DNA of 64,000 nt from NCBI GenBank assembly GCA_964630785.1, contig CAZVZG010000007.1, forward strand, positions 1-64,000, in the 5' to 3' direction. Position numbers and translations under genes: made by a program. Position 1 is the stretch's first letter. Every line of letters starts with the position of its first letter. The notes under the pieces are model-generated. The model had not been told where the DNA came from and made no database searches. It saw nothing but the letters and a program-made list of their open reading frames with translations. This document shows, one piece after another, positions 17,747 to 30,500 of the stretch. The DNA comes from JADLCX01 sp964630785. GTDB lineage: Bacteria > Planctomycetota > Phycisphaerae > Phycisphaerales > UBA1924.

Positions 17747-19318
17747 ATGGCCCTGCCCGTACCCCAACCCAACTCCGCGGACGTCGGCCTGGTCGGACTG
17801 GCCGTCATGGGCGCCAACCTCTCGCTCAACATGGCCGACCACGGCTTCAAGGTCGCGGTCTACAACCGCACCACTTCGCACACCGAGAAGTTCATCGCCG
17901 ACAACCCGCCGAGCGTGATCGGCCCCGGCGGGTCGCTCATTCCCGCGGCCGAGGTCGCCGACTTCGTCAAGTCCATCAAGCGCCCGCGTCGGATCGTGAT
18001 CCTCGTCAAGGCCGGAAAGGCCACCGATGCCGTAATCGATTCGCTCACGCCGCACCTGGAGCGGGGCGACTGTGTGATCGACGGCGGCAACGCGGAGTGG
18101 ACCGACACCATCCGGCGCGAGGCCGCGCTGAGCGCCAAGGGGTTGCTCTTCGTCGGCTCGGGCGTCTCGGGCGGCGAGGAGGGGGCGCGCTTCGGCCCCA
18201 GCCTCATGCCCGGCGGCACGAAAGCAGCCTGGGAGCTGCTCAAGCCGGTCTGGACCGCCATCGCGGCCAAGGTGGACGCCCGGACCGGTCGCCCGATCGA
18301 GGGCGCCTCGCGCGGCAAGCCCGTCAGGGCCGAGGGCGCGGTGCCGTGCACGGCGTACATCGGACCCGGCGGCGCCGGCCACTACGTCAAGATGGTGCAC
18401 AACGGCATCGAGTACGGCGACATGCAGCTCATCTGCGAGGCGTACCACTTCATGCGGGATGTGCTCGAGATGAACGGCGACAAGATGGCCGCGACGTTCG
18501 CCGAGTGGAACAAAGGCGAGCTCGACAGCTTCCTCATCGAGATCACCGCGAACATCCTCCGCCAGAAGGACCCGGTCACGGGCAAGCCATTCGTGGACGT
18601 CGTGCTCGACGCCGCGGGGCAGAAGGGCACGGGCAAGTGGACGAGCGTGAGCGCGCTGGACATGGGCGTCCCCGCCCAGACCATCGCCGAGGCCGTCTTC
18701 GCCCGGTGCATCAGCGCTCAGAAGGAAGAGCGCGTCGCCGCGAGCAGGGTGCTCAAGGCGCCCGACATGCCCAGCATCCACTGGGGCCACGACCTATCGA
18801 GTGCTCTCGCCGCCAGCGGCGGAGACAACTGGGTCGATGCCGTGCGCGACGCCCTGTACTGCTCCAAGATCTGCTCCTACGCCCAGGGCTTTGCGCTTAT
18901 GCACGCGGCCGGCGCCGAGAGCCAGTGGGGCCTGGACTTCGGCGCCATCGCCCAGATCTGGCGCGGCGGGTGCATCATCCGCGCCCGCTTCCTTCAGAAG
19001 ATCACCGACGCCTACGCCCGCAAGCCCGACCTGGCCAACCTCCTGCTGGACCCCTACTTCTCCGAGCAGATGCAGAAGGCCCAGGTCAACTGGCGGAAGG
19101 TCGTGGCCCGCGCCGCGGTCACCGGCGTGCCCGTGCCCGCGTTCGCCAGCGCCCTGTCCTATTTCGACAGTTACCGTTCCGCCCGCCTGCCCGCCAACCT
19201 TCTCCAGGCTCAGCGAGACTACTTCGGCAGCCACACCTACGAGCGGGTCGACCAGCCCCGCGGCCAGTTCTTCCACCTCGACTGGCTCGATCCCAAGCGC
19301 CCCCAGCAGAAAGTTTGA
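17747..19318 (+). CDS. gnd: 6-phosphogluconate dehydrogenase (decarboxylating)
   Basis: Oxidatively decarboxylates 6-phosphogluconate to ribulose 5-phosphate with NADP+ in the pentose phosphate pathway, in the cytosol. The Rossmann motif GLAVMGANLSLN is near the N-terminus. Substrate and catalytic signatures are GSGVSGGEEGARFGPSLMPGG, GAGHYVKMVHNGIEYGDMQLI and GQKGTGKWTS. IWRGGCIIRARFL and the C-terminal AQRDYFGSHTYER are also present. At 523 residues it is about 50 longer than the usual enzyme, with an extra segment (about residues 180-205) just before the TAYIGPGGAGHYVKM motif. A GGAG lies about 9 bp before the ATG. Confidence 0.95.
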   Translation: MALPVPQPNSADVGLVGLAVMGANLSLNMADHGFKVAVYNRTTSHTEKFIADNPPSVIGPGGSLIPAAEVADFVKSIKRPRRIVILVKAGKATDAVIDSLTPHLERGDCVIDGGNAEWTDTIRREAALSAKGLLFVGSGVSGGEEGARFGPSLMPGGTKAAWELLKPVWTAIAAKVDARTGRPIEGASRGKPVRAEGAVPCTAYIGPGGAGHYVKMVHNGIEYGDMQLICEAYHFMRDVLEMNGDKMAATFAEWNKGELDSFLIEITANILRQKDPVTGKPFVDVVLDAAGQKGTGKWTSVSALDMGVPAQTIAEAVFARCISAQKEERVAASRVLKAPDMPSIHWGHDLSSALAASGGDNWVDAVRDALYCSKICSYAQGFALMHAAGAESQWGLDFGAIAQIWRGGCIIRARFLQKITDAYARKPDLANLLLDPYFSEQMQKAQVNWRKVVARAAVTGVPVPAFASALSYFDSYRSARLPANLLQAQRDYFGSHTYERVDQPRGQFFHLDWLDPKRPQQKV

Positions 19319-19410
19319 TCGTTCGGCCCTTCTCCCCGGAGCGCCGGAGGCGTTCCCAGACAAACGAACACCCGCGGCGGAGCTGCACGAACTTCCCCGA
19401 CGAGGTTTCG

Positions 19411-20178
19411 ATGCTTCTTGCGCGAAAGCGACGCTCAGTGCCGCCTGTGTTCCTCACCAACGCGTCGAGGCTGACCGGCATGCGCCCGCCGACGCCGCTG
19501 GAGGTGAGCGCGTCCAACGTGCTGCACACGGCGCGGCTGGTCATCCGCCCTCTGGAGCCCACCGATCACGACGAGCTGGTCCGCGTGGTCGCGATCAACC
19601 GCGAGCACCTCGCCCCGCACTGCCCACTCCACCGCGATGGGGAGACCGATGCCGCCCTGGCCGCTCGGCTGATCGACATGTCCCGCCGTGGGTTGGAGAC
19701 GGGTCGCGTGTGGCGTGCCGGGGTCTTCGGTGCGAACCGTCGGCTGGTGGGCCTGGTCAATCTCAACGACATCGTGCGCTGCATCGAGAGCCGCGCGGAG
19801 GCCAACTGGTGGGTCTCCATCGAGCACACAGGGCGAGGGCTGGCCACCGAGGCGGTGCGGGCCTTGATCGACCACGGGTTCGACGACTTTCCTCGCGGGC
19901 TGGGCCTTCAACGCATCACCGCCCTCATCGCCCCGGATAACTCCGCGAGCCAACGCGTCGCGGCCAAAGTCGGCCTCCGCCGTCCGAGGAGGGCGAGGGT
20001 CGCCAAGTCGGATGGGCTCAACCTCGTCTTGAACGGGTGCGATATCCCGCACGACCTGTACGAGGTCTTCGCACCGCTCACCGGACCGCGACGCATCGCC
20101 TCGCGTCGGCCCGCGCTCCGGGCGGGTGTGGCGGCGATTCTCAGCGCCGAGGCCGCGGTCGGCGTCCATGACGCCTGA
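19411..20178 (+). CDS. GNAT-family N-acetyltransferase (RimJ/RimL-like), first of pair
   Basis: A 255-residue acetyl-CoA-dependent N-acetyltransferase of the RimJ/RimL type. Landmarks are TARLVIRPLEPTDHDELVRV, LVGLVNLNDIVR, ANWWVSIEHTGRGLATEAVRALIDHGF (containing the pyrophosphate-binding turn) and GLQRITALIAPDNSASQRVAAKVG. It has an unusual roughly 35-residue N-terminal lead and a roughly 40-residue tail. The substrate is unknown. The start at 19411 has GAGG 5 bp upstream. Its last 11 bp overlap the start of the next GNAT gene, indicating translational coupling. Confidence 0.85.
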   Translation: MLLARKRRSVPPVFLTNASRLTGMRPPTPLEVSASNVLHTARLVIRPLEPTDHDELVRVVAINREHLAPHCPLHRDGETDAALAARLIDMSRRGLETGRVWRAGVFGANRRLVGLVNLNDIVRCIESRAEANWWVSIEHTGRGLATEAVRALIDHGFDDFPRGLGLQRITALIAPDNSASQRVAAKVGLRRPRRARVAKSDGLNLVLNGCDIPHDLYEVFAPLTGPRRIASRRPALRAGVAAILSAEAAVGVHDA

Positions 20179-20782
20179 TACGCCCATCCCCGACCTGTGC
20201 ATCGCGACCGAACGGATGCTTCTGCGTCCGCTTCGGGCCTCCGATCGCGACGAGTTCATCCGCGTTTGGGACGTCTCGGAGGTGCACTTCGCCCCCTGGT
20301 TTCCCCTGCGGGACGACGGCCGTTCGCCGACGGAGCTCTTCGACTTTGTTCTGGATACTGCCGGTCGAAGGGCCGCCGCGGGCACGGGTGCGAAGTTGGT
20401 CGGCTTGCTCAAGGACCCGTGCTCGCCCGGCGAGCCCGCGCGGATCGCCGGCTTGTTCAACCTCAACAACATCGTCCGCGGCGTGTTCCAGAACGCGGAC
20501 GCGGGCTGGAGTGTGAGCGCGGACTGCACCGGTCGCGGGCTGGCGACCGAGGGGGTTTTCGCACTGCTCGACCTGGCCTTTGCCCCGCCGCCGCGGGGTC
20601 TGGGGCTGCACCGGGTTCAGGCGAACATCATCGCGGAGAACGCTCCCAGCATGCGTGTCGCGGCCAAATGCGGGTTTCGCCGTGAGGGCGTGGGCCGGGC
20701 CATGCTCCGGATCGCCGGTCGTTGGCAAGACCACGTCATGCACGCCAAGCTTGCCGACGAGCACTCAATCGCGGCGGTTTGA
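20168..20782 (+). CDS. GNAT-family N-acetyltransferase (RimJ/RimL-like), second of pair
   Basis: A 204-residue paralogue of the preceding gene product. Landmarks are TERMLLRPLRASDRDEFIRV, IAGLFNLNNIVRGVFQNADAGWSVS, GRGLATEGVFALLDLAF and RVQANIIAENAPSMRVAAKCGFR. The start at 20168 overlaps the end of the first gene by 11 bp. A longer frame begins at 20126 but would only add residues encoded by the upstream gene. Substrate unknown. Confidence 0.85.
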   Translation: MTPDTPIPDLCIATERMLLRPLRASDRDEFIRVWDVSEVHFAPWFPLRDDGRSPTELFDFVLDTAGRRAAAGTGAKLVGLLKDPCSPGEPARIAGLFNLNNIVRGVFQNADAGWSVSADCTGRGLATEGVFALLDLAFAPPPRGLGLHRVQANIIAENAPSMRVAAKCGFRREGVGRAMLRIAGRWQDHVMHAKLADEHSIAAV

Positions 20783-21555
20783 AACCCCCAGCGGGCAACT
20801 CGACCCCACTCTGCGCCGATCCTGCAACCGGCCCGCCGCGCCTTCCGTATGGCGTCGATACGCCGGATCGTCCCGATGCGCTCCTGACGGCGAAAGAGCG
20901 GATTATCGGGAAATGGTGGGGGGGGGGGAGTCTCGGGTAGCCGGTCCGCAACGACCGGGCCTTGGGGCTTCCGATCCGGCATCCACGAGCGGCGGCGGCG
21001 AACACGGAGTCTGCGGCCGATTGCCCGGAACACCCACCCTGACTTGCGGGCCCGCGGAGCATCCGGTACTCTCCCACATGAGGGTTGTCACGCTTGCTGC
21101 GAACCACGGTCGAGTTCGATGCCGGAGCGGGGGCCAAACGAGCGTTGCCGCCGGAGGTGCGGAGCGGAAACCCGAGCGGGGGGCAAGCGTGGCACGGACG
21201 GAGAGCCACAGGGCCGCGGCCCGATCGCAACCCGAATGTGGGGGATCAAGCACACCAACGGTGCCGCGCGTGACCACACGGCGACGCACCGCAGAGCATG
21301 GCGCAAGCCCTCCCGGGACATATCCCCGGAGGCACCCGAACCGACCCCTGGGTCGGCCCCCGCGACAAGCGGTTTCGGGGTAAGCTTGCCGCCCCCAGAA
21401 CGGTCGGGGCCGGAGCACAACGGAACGCTCGCGGCCTGGAACCGGACGAGGCTCACCCAACGGGCCGCGTCGAATCCCCAAGACCCACCCGACCACCGAT
21501 CGCGGCCGCGCCGTTTGTGGCGGTCGCCGACCCAGCGTTTGATGCGGGAGTAGCC
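20783..21555. other. 773-bp intergenic region upstream of the giant protein gene
   Basis: Open frames here are compositionally random and show no recognisable protein. The region contains an 11-G homopolymer (20918-20928), preceded by an AT-richer GCGGATTATCGGGAAATGG stretch. No clear terminator or promoter was identified. Confidence 0.5.
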
Positions 21556-24500
21556 ATGAACACTGACAATCGCTCCGCCCAGCCGACCGCCGACGACACC
21601 CGCAGCCCCGGGCTGTGGTGGGGGTTGCGTCACGCGGCCGAGCGGGTCCTCGGTCGCCGCGACCGCACGGGTCCGTCGCGGTTGACACGCGCCGCCGGGT
21701 TGATCGACTCCGAGACACCGTTCGAGTCGCTCGAACAGCGCCAGCTACTCGCGGTGCTGACCATCCCCGCCAGCTCGGTCGATCCCAACACCGGTCTGGG
21801 CTTCGTTCAGACCTGGTTCGACTATATCTCGCCGTACCTCTTCAAGCAGATCCCTGACAACAACGGCACCCCGGAGACCACTGTCGAGGAGTTCGACGAT
21901 GAGATGGCCTTCTGGGCCCAGCTCAACCCGTCGGTTCCCCCCAACGGCACGTTCCTGAACACCTCGGGCTTCCGCGTGGTCTACAGCGCCCAGGCCGACA
22001 ACGCGGCCGTCCTGTTGCCCGAAGGCTTCCCCGGGGTGGCCGGCCCAGGGGACATGATGAACGACCGCGACCTGGACGTCGCGCTCCAGAACACGGATCA
22101 GTTCGGCATCGAGTTCTTCTCGGCCGACCAGGGCCAGGGCAACCCGGTCAAACGCATCACGACCAACGCACTGATCACCGTGCGCACCGGTCCGTCCTAC
22201 CAGAACCGCGGCGACGGCGACGCGATCAAGACCGGCGCCAACGGCACCCGGCTGGAGTTGACCCGCGACGGCGAGGTCGTGCAGACCTATACCGGTGCGG
22301 CCCTGCGAGCCCTGCTCACCGACCTGGGCGATGGTCGCACCATCCTGAACATCCAGTTTGCGCCCGGCTTTGACGGCTTCCGGTTCAAGGCGGCCGACGA
22401 GAACAACACCGCCGCGTGGACCGATCAGTTCATCATCGACGACGTCTCAACCACCTATCCGCCCGGGCGGTTCGGCCAGTTCGTCGAAGACCGCCGGTTC
22501 GGCGCGTGGGTCACGTTCGTCGGACCGGCCGGCGCGACGGCGCACCTGGTGGACCTGTACGGAGGCGAGATCGAGACCGAGCGATACCTGGGCGTCCCGC
22601 CGAACTCGCCGGTCCAGATCCCCATCGCCGACCGTAACGACGACGGCGTGCCGGACCTCAACGACGGCATCGGACTCATCACGCTCACGGGCACGAACGA
22701 GTCCTCGTCCTTCACAATCATCGGGGCCAAGGGCTCCACGTTGGACGCCACCACCGGTCTTCAGCCGCCCGCGTTCGTGGACGGGCTGGCCGGCAACCTG
22801 GACGATTATGAAGGGATGGCCGGCTTCGGCTTCGCGCTCACCAACGCCCAGCCCCCGCAGGTCATCGGCCTTCCCAGCGCGATGGGCACGTTCGTGCTCG
22901 GGTCGCCCATCGTGCGCACCAACTCAAGCTCGGCGGCCTACCTCAACGCCGACGCTCTCGCCCAGGTCATCCCGGCGAACTTCAACCGCGCCAACCAGGG
23001 CGTGGTCGTCAACGGGTCGATCGGGACGCTCAACCTGCCGGGCATCATCTTCGGTTCGACGATCGTCCACGGCTCCATCGGCCGATACAGCTCGGGCATC
23101 CAACTCGGCTCGGTGACCGTTGACGGTGACGTCGGTTACTTCGGCGTGGCGACGGATGCCGGCGTCTGGCAGCGCGACGACCTGACCGCGCCGCAGCAGA
23201 GCACCGCCGCCCAGCTCATCATCGGGCGCACCGTGCGAGAGATCGCCGTCGGCGGGCGCATGGTGATGTCTGTGCAGGTGCTGGGCGACATCAACAACCC
23301 CAGCCGCCCGCCCCTGAGCTTTATTAACTACGCCGAGCGCGAGGTGGTGTACGCCATCAACCCGATGGCCCAGCCCCCCGCGGGCATCATCTTCGGCACG
23401 ACGCGAGACAGCTTCGGCCCGGGCCAGGCCGTGTTCTTCGGCGGTTCCACCTTCCGCAACGACACGCTCCAGAACGCCGAGTACGTCGGCTACAACGGTA
23501 CCGCCGTGCGCATCACCGGCGCGCTGGGCGCGCAGGACCCCGCCAACAGCGAAGACTTCACCGACGTCTACGCCTTCGCCGCCGATCCCACCCGCGAGGT
23601 TGTGGTCCAGGGCGACGCCGCGGGGCTCCTCCGGGGCGGGTACATCCGCATCGTCGATCGCAACGGCCTCACCGTCGCCGCCTTCGATCAGGGTGCTGCC
23701 GGCCGCGGCCCGGGCGGGAAATTCGGCGCGGGCAACGTGATCCGATTCCGCCCGGACCACGCCGACATCTACTACCTCGTTCTCAACCTCGCGCCCGACG
23801 ACGGTTTCGGGATCGGCGCCCGGTACGACATTACGCTCACCGGCATGGCCCCCACCACCCTCGGCGGCCTGACCACCGGCGCGGGTGTGGGCACGAGGTC
23901 CAACATGCTCCCGGTCGGTCCGGTCGCCGGCCAGTTTGTGCTCACGCTCAACGCCGGCTCCATGGGCTCGCTCCGCGTGGGCATGGGCGTGACCGACGGC
24001 ATGGCGGCGCTCGCTTCGCCGGCCGACCTCATCAACACCGGCGACAACGACGACGACCTGCTCGACTTCGGGCTGGCCTCGATCAACATCCCGAATGACC
24101 TCTTCGGCGTGACGGCGGGAAGCGACGTGATGGGCGCCACGCTGCTGGTCGGGCGGAACCTCGGCACCCTCATCACGGGCACCTCGCCCGTGGCCGGCGT
24201 GTCCAACCAGGACGGCGACCTCACCGCCGCCGACATCCGCGTCGGCGGCAACATCGGCACAATCCAGGTCTCGGGCGCTGTCGGCGCCAACCAGGACCCC
24301 GACCCCGATTCCCTCGCCGGGCAGGTCAGCATCCGCAGCGGTACCCGCGGCGGGACGGGCAACATCGGGCAGATCCTCGTCGGCGCCTACATCATCGGCT
24401 CGAACATGACCGTCGAGACCTCGTCCGGCTCGGTCATTGATCAGTTCATCGTGCAGGACGGCCCGGCGACGCAGTTCCCCGCATACCAGATCCGCCAGAA

Positions 24501-27500
24501 CATCCCGCGGTTCACCACCGGCGTCGGCTCGGACATCCGCTTCGCCGATTTCGGCCTGATCCAGCGGCCCAGCGACCCCAACCTCCGCATCGTCCTCAAC
24601 TACAACCAGTCGTACAACTTCATTGACGATGCCGGCGCCCAGTTCACCGTGCGCATCACCGGCGGCAACCCCGCGAACAACACCTCGTTCCTTGAAGCCT
24701 TCTCTCTCCCGGTGGACGGCTCGCAGGGCGTGGCGCTGGCTCGTCTTGACGTCAGGCTGCGTCAGGGCGCGAACCTCACCATCACGGCCACCGGCACTCA
24801 GGCCGCGGGCGAATCGGGCGCGACCGTCTCCATCGGGCGCATCCGCATCCTCGAGAGCGACCCCACTTCCCAGGTCCTCATCACAGACGCGCCGGGCGTG
24901 CAGGCCGAGGTCGACGTGTGGCGCATCGAGTCGGCCAACCCGCTCGACCGCATCAGTAACTCCACCATCGGACGAAACAGCCGGGCCGGCGACCTCGTCG
25001 CCGTCGACGTGGACGGGCTCAACCGGCTCGACGTCCTGGGCAACCTCGGACTCACCGAGACGCACGGAGGGCCGCGATTGCTCGGGCCGTTCATCGGCAT
25101 CTCCGGCACCGACGGGGGCGTCGGCGGGCCGTTCGGCGTGCCGCACGCCGCGATCGACCGCGGTTTCGTCGGCGGCGAGGGCGACGACTGGGACGGAAAC
25201 GGCGTCTTCGTGCCGGTCCAGGCCACCAACTACGCCTCGCCCAACCCGCTGGAAGACCTCGGCTCGCCGGTCGATCCCTATCTCAACGGTTTGGTCGTGC
25301 GCAACGGCGACCTGCTGAGCGTCACCACCGGCGCCGCGATGGGCGACGTGGTGGTCGCCGCAGGCGACCTGCTCGCGGCCGTGGCCAACTCCGACGGCCT
25401 GCGTCCGTTCGGCGCGTTCGAGGGCATCGTCGGCAGCGTGTACGCCAACAACATCCTCCGCATCGATGTCGGCGACGGCCTGCGCGGCGCGGGCGTCTCG
25501 CCCTTCGCCGCCGCGGGCATCTTCGCCAACGACGAGATCGCCTTCGTCAACGCGACCAGGCTCACCGGCTCGATCATCGACGGCGTCATTCTTGCCGCCG
25601 ACATTGACAACGCGCCCCGCACCACCATGGGGTCGGGCGATAACGAGACGGTCATCCAGAATGTTTCGGGCGTGCCCCGCCCCTTCCGCGGCCTGGGCGA
25701 CGTGGCCATCACCGACGCCACGATCAACGGCGCGTTCATCCAGTCCAGCGCGCTCGACGACTGGTGGAAGAGCCTCCGCGTCCGCGACGTGGACTACACC
25801 ACCGGCAACGTCGACTCGGTCACGGCCGTCCGCACCGACCTGTTCCGTTCCGAGATCGTCGGCAACATCGTCGGTACGGTCAGCGTCAGCGGCGGCGCGT
25901 ACGACTCGACCACGATCGACGCGATCGAGAACATCGCCCTGGTCACGGCCGATTCCTACCGCAACAGCACGCTCCTGGGCCGGCCGACCGAGGTCCACGC
26001 CAACATGATCTCGTCGAGCCGAAACATCGGCTCGATCGTGACCACCGGGCTCACCGGCGACATGAGCGACCTGGTGATCGACGTGATCGGCACCGTCACC
26101 GGCAATATTGGCGCCGGAAACCTGGTGCGGATGAGCATCAACGTCGACAACGTCATCAACTCGCTCACGGCCACGACCGACATCCGCGGCACCAGCATCG
26201 TCACGGGGCGCATCACCACCATGACGGTCGGGCGCGACCTCAAGAACACCTCCCTCGAGGTCGCCGGCCCCGTCGAGAACGTGACCGTCGGCAATCAGAT
26301 CGTCGGCCTGACGCTGCTCAGCTCCGGCCCGGACGGGCGCATCGGCACGCTGCGGGCGCAGGGCAACATCCAGGCCGACATCTCCTCTTCCGGCCCAATC
26401 CAGACCATCGAATCGGTCAACGGCGACATCACCGGACGCATCGTGACCACCGACGTTGACGGCAACATCGGCACGCTCCGAGCCGGGCGCGACCTGTTGG
26501 TCGACGCCCTCTTCACCGCCAGCGCGACCACGATCAGCGCCGGCCGCCACATCGGACGCAAGGCCGACCTCGACGATCGCGCGCTGGACATCCGCGGCAA
26601 TCTCGGCAGCATCACCGCCGGGGGCCAGATCTACTCCGACCTGCTCGTCGGCCAGGCCATCACCGGCACGGTGACGATCGGGCGCGTCAGCGCCAAACCC
26701 AACAACGATCAGGTCGGCACCGGCGACATCAAGGCCTTCGGACGCATCAACGCCGTCGTCATCGACGGCGACCTCAACGGCAACATCACCTCATACTCCG
26801 ACGGCATCGGCTCGATCACCATCAACAACGGCACCCTCCGCCAGGGCAAGACGATCACCGCGCTCGACGGTTCGATCGATCGCATCACCATCACCGGCGG
26901 CGACCTGCTCGGCAACGTCTACACCGACGGCGACCTGACCCTGCTGGAGATGCTCACCGGCGCCCACAACTACGCGAGCCACATCGGTATCTCGCGGTAC
27001 AAGTCCACCGCCACTCCCGTTCCGGGCGACTCCACCCGCAACGAACTCCCGCCCGGCACGGTCCGGACCGCGGGCGCCGACGGCGCCCGCATCTACGCGG
27101 GCCACGACATCGGCCGCATCCACCTCCAGAGCGGCTCCATCTACGAGTCCACCATCATCGCCGGCCGCTCGATCCGCGACATCACCCTCGACCGCGGCTC
27201 GATCCGCAACGACCAGCTCTCCGTCCAGCAGGCCAACTTCATCCTCGCCGGCGACAGCGTCGACAACATCAGCGTGCCCAAGGGCAGCAGCGACAACATC
27301 AACATCATCGCCGGCCTCGTCTCGCTCGGCGCCGACAACGCCGTCGGCGGCATCGGCGCCGCGGCCGACACCATCAAGCAGGGCTCCATCGGCTCGATCG
27401 TGTTCAACGGCAAGAAGAACAAGGACATCCACATCACCGCCGGCATCGCGGCCGGGCCCGACGGGACCTACAACACCGACGACGACCTCCTCGCCAACGG

Positions 27501-30500
27501 CGTCAGCCCCATCGACTCGGTCCGCGTCCGCGCGGCCAAGAAGAGCAGCGTCTACGCCGACGGTCCCATCACCTCGGTCTCCGGTCCTTCAAGCTTTAAG
27601 CGCGTCCAGAACGGCCACGGCCTCCAGCCCGCCAACCCGGACCTCTTCCAGGGCACCCCACCCCCGGGCGCGATCGCCATCACGCCGGGCGCGGTCTTCT
27701 CGTTCACCTCGCCCTTCAACCAGAAGGCCCAGATCCTCTTCAACGGCCCCGGCAGCGCCTATTACGACGCGGCCAACAACCGCGTCGTCCTGATCGACAC
27801 GACCTCGGCGTCGTCCCTGACGGTCCAGGGCCGCAGGAACGGCAGGAACAACTCCAACGCTCAACTCAAAGACTTCCTGATCGTCGGCAGCAACAACGCC
27901 TCGCTGGGCACGCTGGCCCTGCGGGTGTTCCTGCGGGGCAGTTCCAACATCTTCATCGACGGCGACATCGGCCAGATCAACGCCAACCGTGCGGACATCG
28001 GCGGCGTGCTCGGCGCCGGCGGCGATGTCGCCAACTTCGGCATCGCCCGCGTCGACAACGGCACGTTGCTCGGACGCGACGTGACCTCGCTCAATGTTTC
28101 CGGCCAGTTCCCCGGCGGCGCGGCCCAGTTCCTCTCGCTCGGCACGCTCAACGTCCACAGCCGCTTCGGCGGCGCGGTGAGCGCCGATCAGGGCATCGGC
28201 GCCGTCACGCTCGTCAATGGCCTCCGCGGCGAGCTCCGCTCCGGCGGCGACATCGGCTCCGTCACCGCCTCAAGCCTCACCGAGGTGCTCATCTCCGCCC
28301 GCGACAACATCGGCCCGGTGACTGTCAGCGGCAACGTCGATGACTCGGCGATCTATGCCGGCGTCGATCTTGGACGCGACGCCAACTTTGGCGGTTCCGG
28401 CGTCAACGCCGACGTCGTCAGCAACGGCGACGTCGCCTCGGTGACCGTCGGCGGCGGGTTCACCCGCTCGGACGTCTCCGGCGGCGTGTTCCGCGGCGCC
28501 GACGGCTTCCTCGGCACATCCGACGACGTGGCCTCCGACGGCCGCTCCACCCTGGGCCCCGTGAGCATCGGCTTGCGGAACCTCGGATCGTCCATCAACT
28601 CCGAGCAGTACCGCGTGATCTCCACCGGCTCGGTGGGCCAGGTCATTGCTCAGGGGAGCAACGTCGTCACCACCGGCAACTTCGCCGTGCGTGAGCTCGG
28701 TGCGCTGCCCGTCCCCGTCGCCGTCACCAGCGTCAGCGTCTTCGAGGACAGCCGCATCTACCGCGCCAGGCTCTCCTTCAACCAGCCGATCGACGCCAGT
28801 ACCCTCGGCCCGGCCCTCGCCATCGCCGAGGTCCGAAACGGCGGCACGCTCCTGGTCGGACTGGCCCAGGGCACCGACTACACCATCGCGTACGACGCCG
28901 CCACCAACATCGCGACCATTACCTTCAGCCGCACCGTCACCGACCGCAACCTGCCGCAGCAGCCGGGCATCCCCGGCCCGGGCCTGTTCCGATTTGTCCT
29001 CTCGGGTGCGATCTTCCGCGGCGCCAGCCAGGGCGTCATGCTCGACGGCAACGGCGACGGCGCCACCGGCGACGACTACTCCTTTGACGCCGTCGTCGGC
29101 GACGCCGGCGACAAGATCACCGGGGGAACCAACATCCTCGCCGACGGCACCCGGATCGACTTCTACCCCGCCGTCGATCTCGACCTGCTCCTGGATTCCA
29201 ACTTCAACTCCGACAACGCTCCCGACACCAACACCGCGATCAGCGTCAACGGCACCGTCGGCGACCACCCCGACGCCAACTCCAACGACTTCCGCGCCGG
29301 CGGCGACGTCGACCTCTACCGCGTCAGCCTCCGTGCCGGCCAGATCCTCATCCTCGGCCAGATGGGCGGCAACGCCCGCGGGGCCCTGAGGCAGGTATTC
29401 GACGCCACCGGCGCCCGGGTCGACCTCGGCGGCGCGGCCATGACCGTCCTCCCCGCGGCCACGCCCTCCGACCTCCAGTCCACGTCCGAATCCCAGCTCC
29501 TCGTCAACATCACCGGCACGTACTACATCGGCATCGCCGCGACCTTCGACGGCGTGGATATCTCCGACCCGACCAACATCCCCAACAACGACCCCGTCGC
29601 CGGCGCGGTCGGCGCTTACTCGTTCAACATCACCATCTTCGACGACGGCAACACGGGCTTCGCCGGCGACACCGATTCGGGCGACGGCACGCTCGTCGTC
29701 AACGCCCCGCTCCCGATCCTCTTCGCCGGCAACGACGGCGTTTTCGGCACCGCCGACGACCTCGGCGCCTTCACCACCGGCCGCTACAGGTTCACGCTCG
29801 ACAAGGGCCCCGACGGCATCGCCAACACGCGTGACGACGTCGTCAGCGGGACCGACGGCGGCGAGATCACCTCCACCCGCAAGGCCGGATCCGACGGCGT
29901 GTGGGGCACCAGCGACGACGAGGTGCTCTCGGTCGCCAACAGCGCCATCGGTCTGCCCGGGGCCGTCGGCGTTCCCAACCAGATCGCTTCCGACGCCGAC
30001 GTCTACCGACTCAACGGCGGTCAGCCCATCCTCCCCGGCACACGTGTCCGCCTGACCATGCGGCTCAGCCAGACCGCCGGCAACATCGGCCTGACGCCCG
30101 TTCAGGACGCCCTCGGCGGCATCAGCGGTCTCTCCACCGACCTGCTCGGCGACGTTCAGTTCGCGCTCTTCGAGATGCCCGCCGGCACCGGCTTCTCCAA
30201 CGCCAAGCTCGTGGCCGCCCCCAGCGAGTTCCTCCCCATCGGCGGCCAACCCGCGCACACCACCACCGACGGCGTCAACTCCTACGGCTACGACGAACAG
30301 GGCGATTTCTTCATGGACATGGTCCTCCCCGGCGGACAGGACGTCAACAGCGTCAACACCCCCGCCACCTACACCGTCTACGTCCAGGGCGCCGTCCGCT
30401 CCGACTACACCCTCGAGGTGCTCACCCAGGGCACGGGCACCGTCCAGCGCTCGCGTCAGAACGTGCTCCTGGAGACCCGCGGCGGACGCATTGACTGGCT

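Noticed and set aside
21044..21553. Open frame of 169 codons in the gap before the giant gene
   Set aside because: No ribosome binding site, random composition, no recognisable domain. It ends at the start of the giant gene by chance.
22924..26550. Antisense open frame of 1208 codons opposite the giant protein gene
   Set aside because: Same high-GC artefact. The sequence is Asp/Gly/Val/His-rich low complexity and mirrors the repeat gene.
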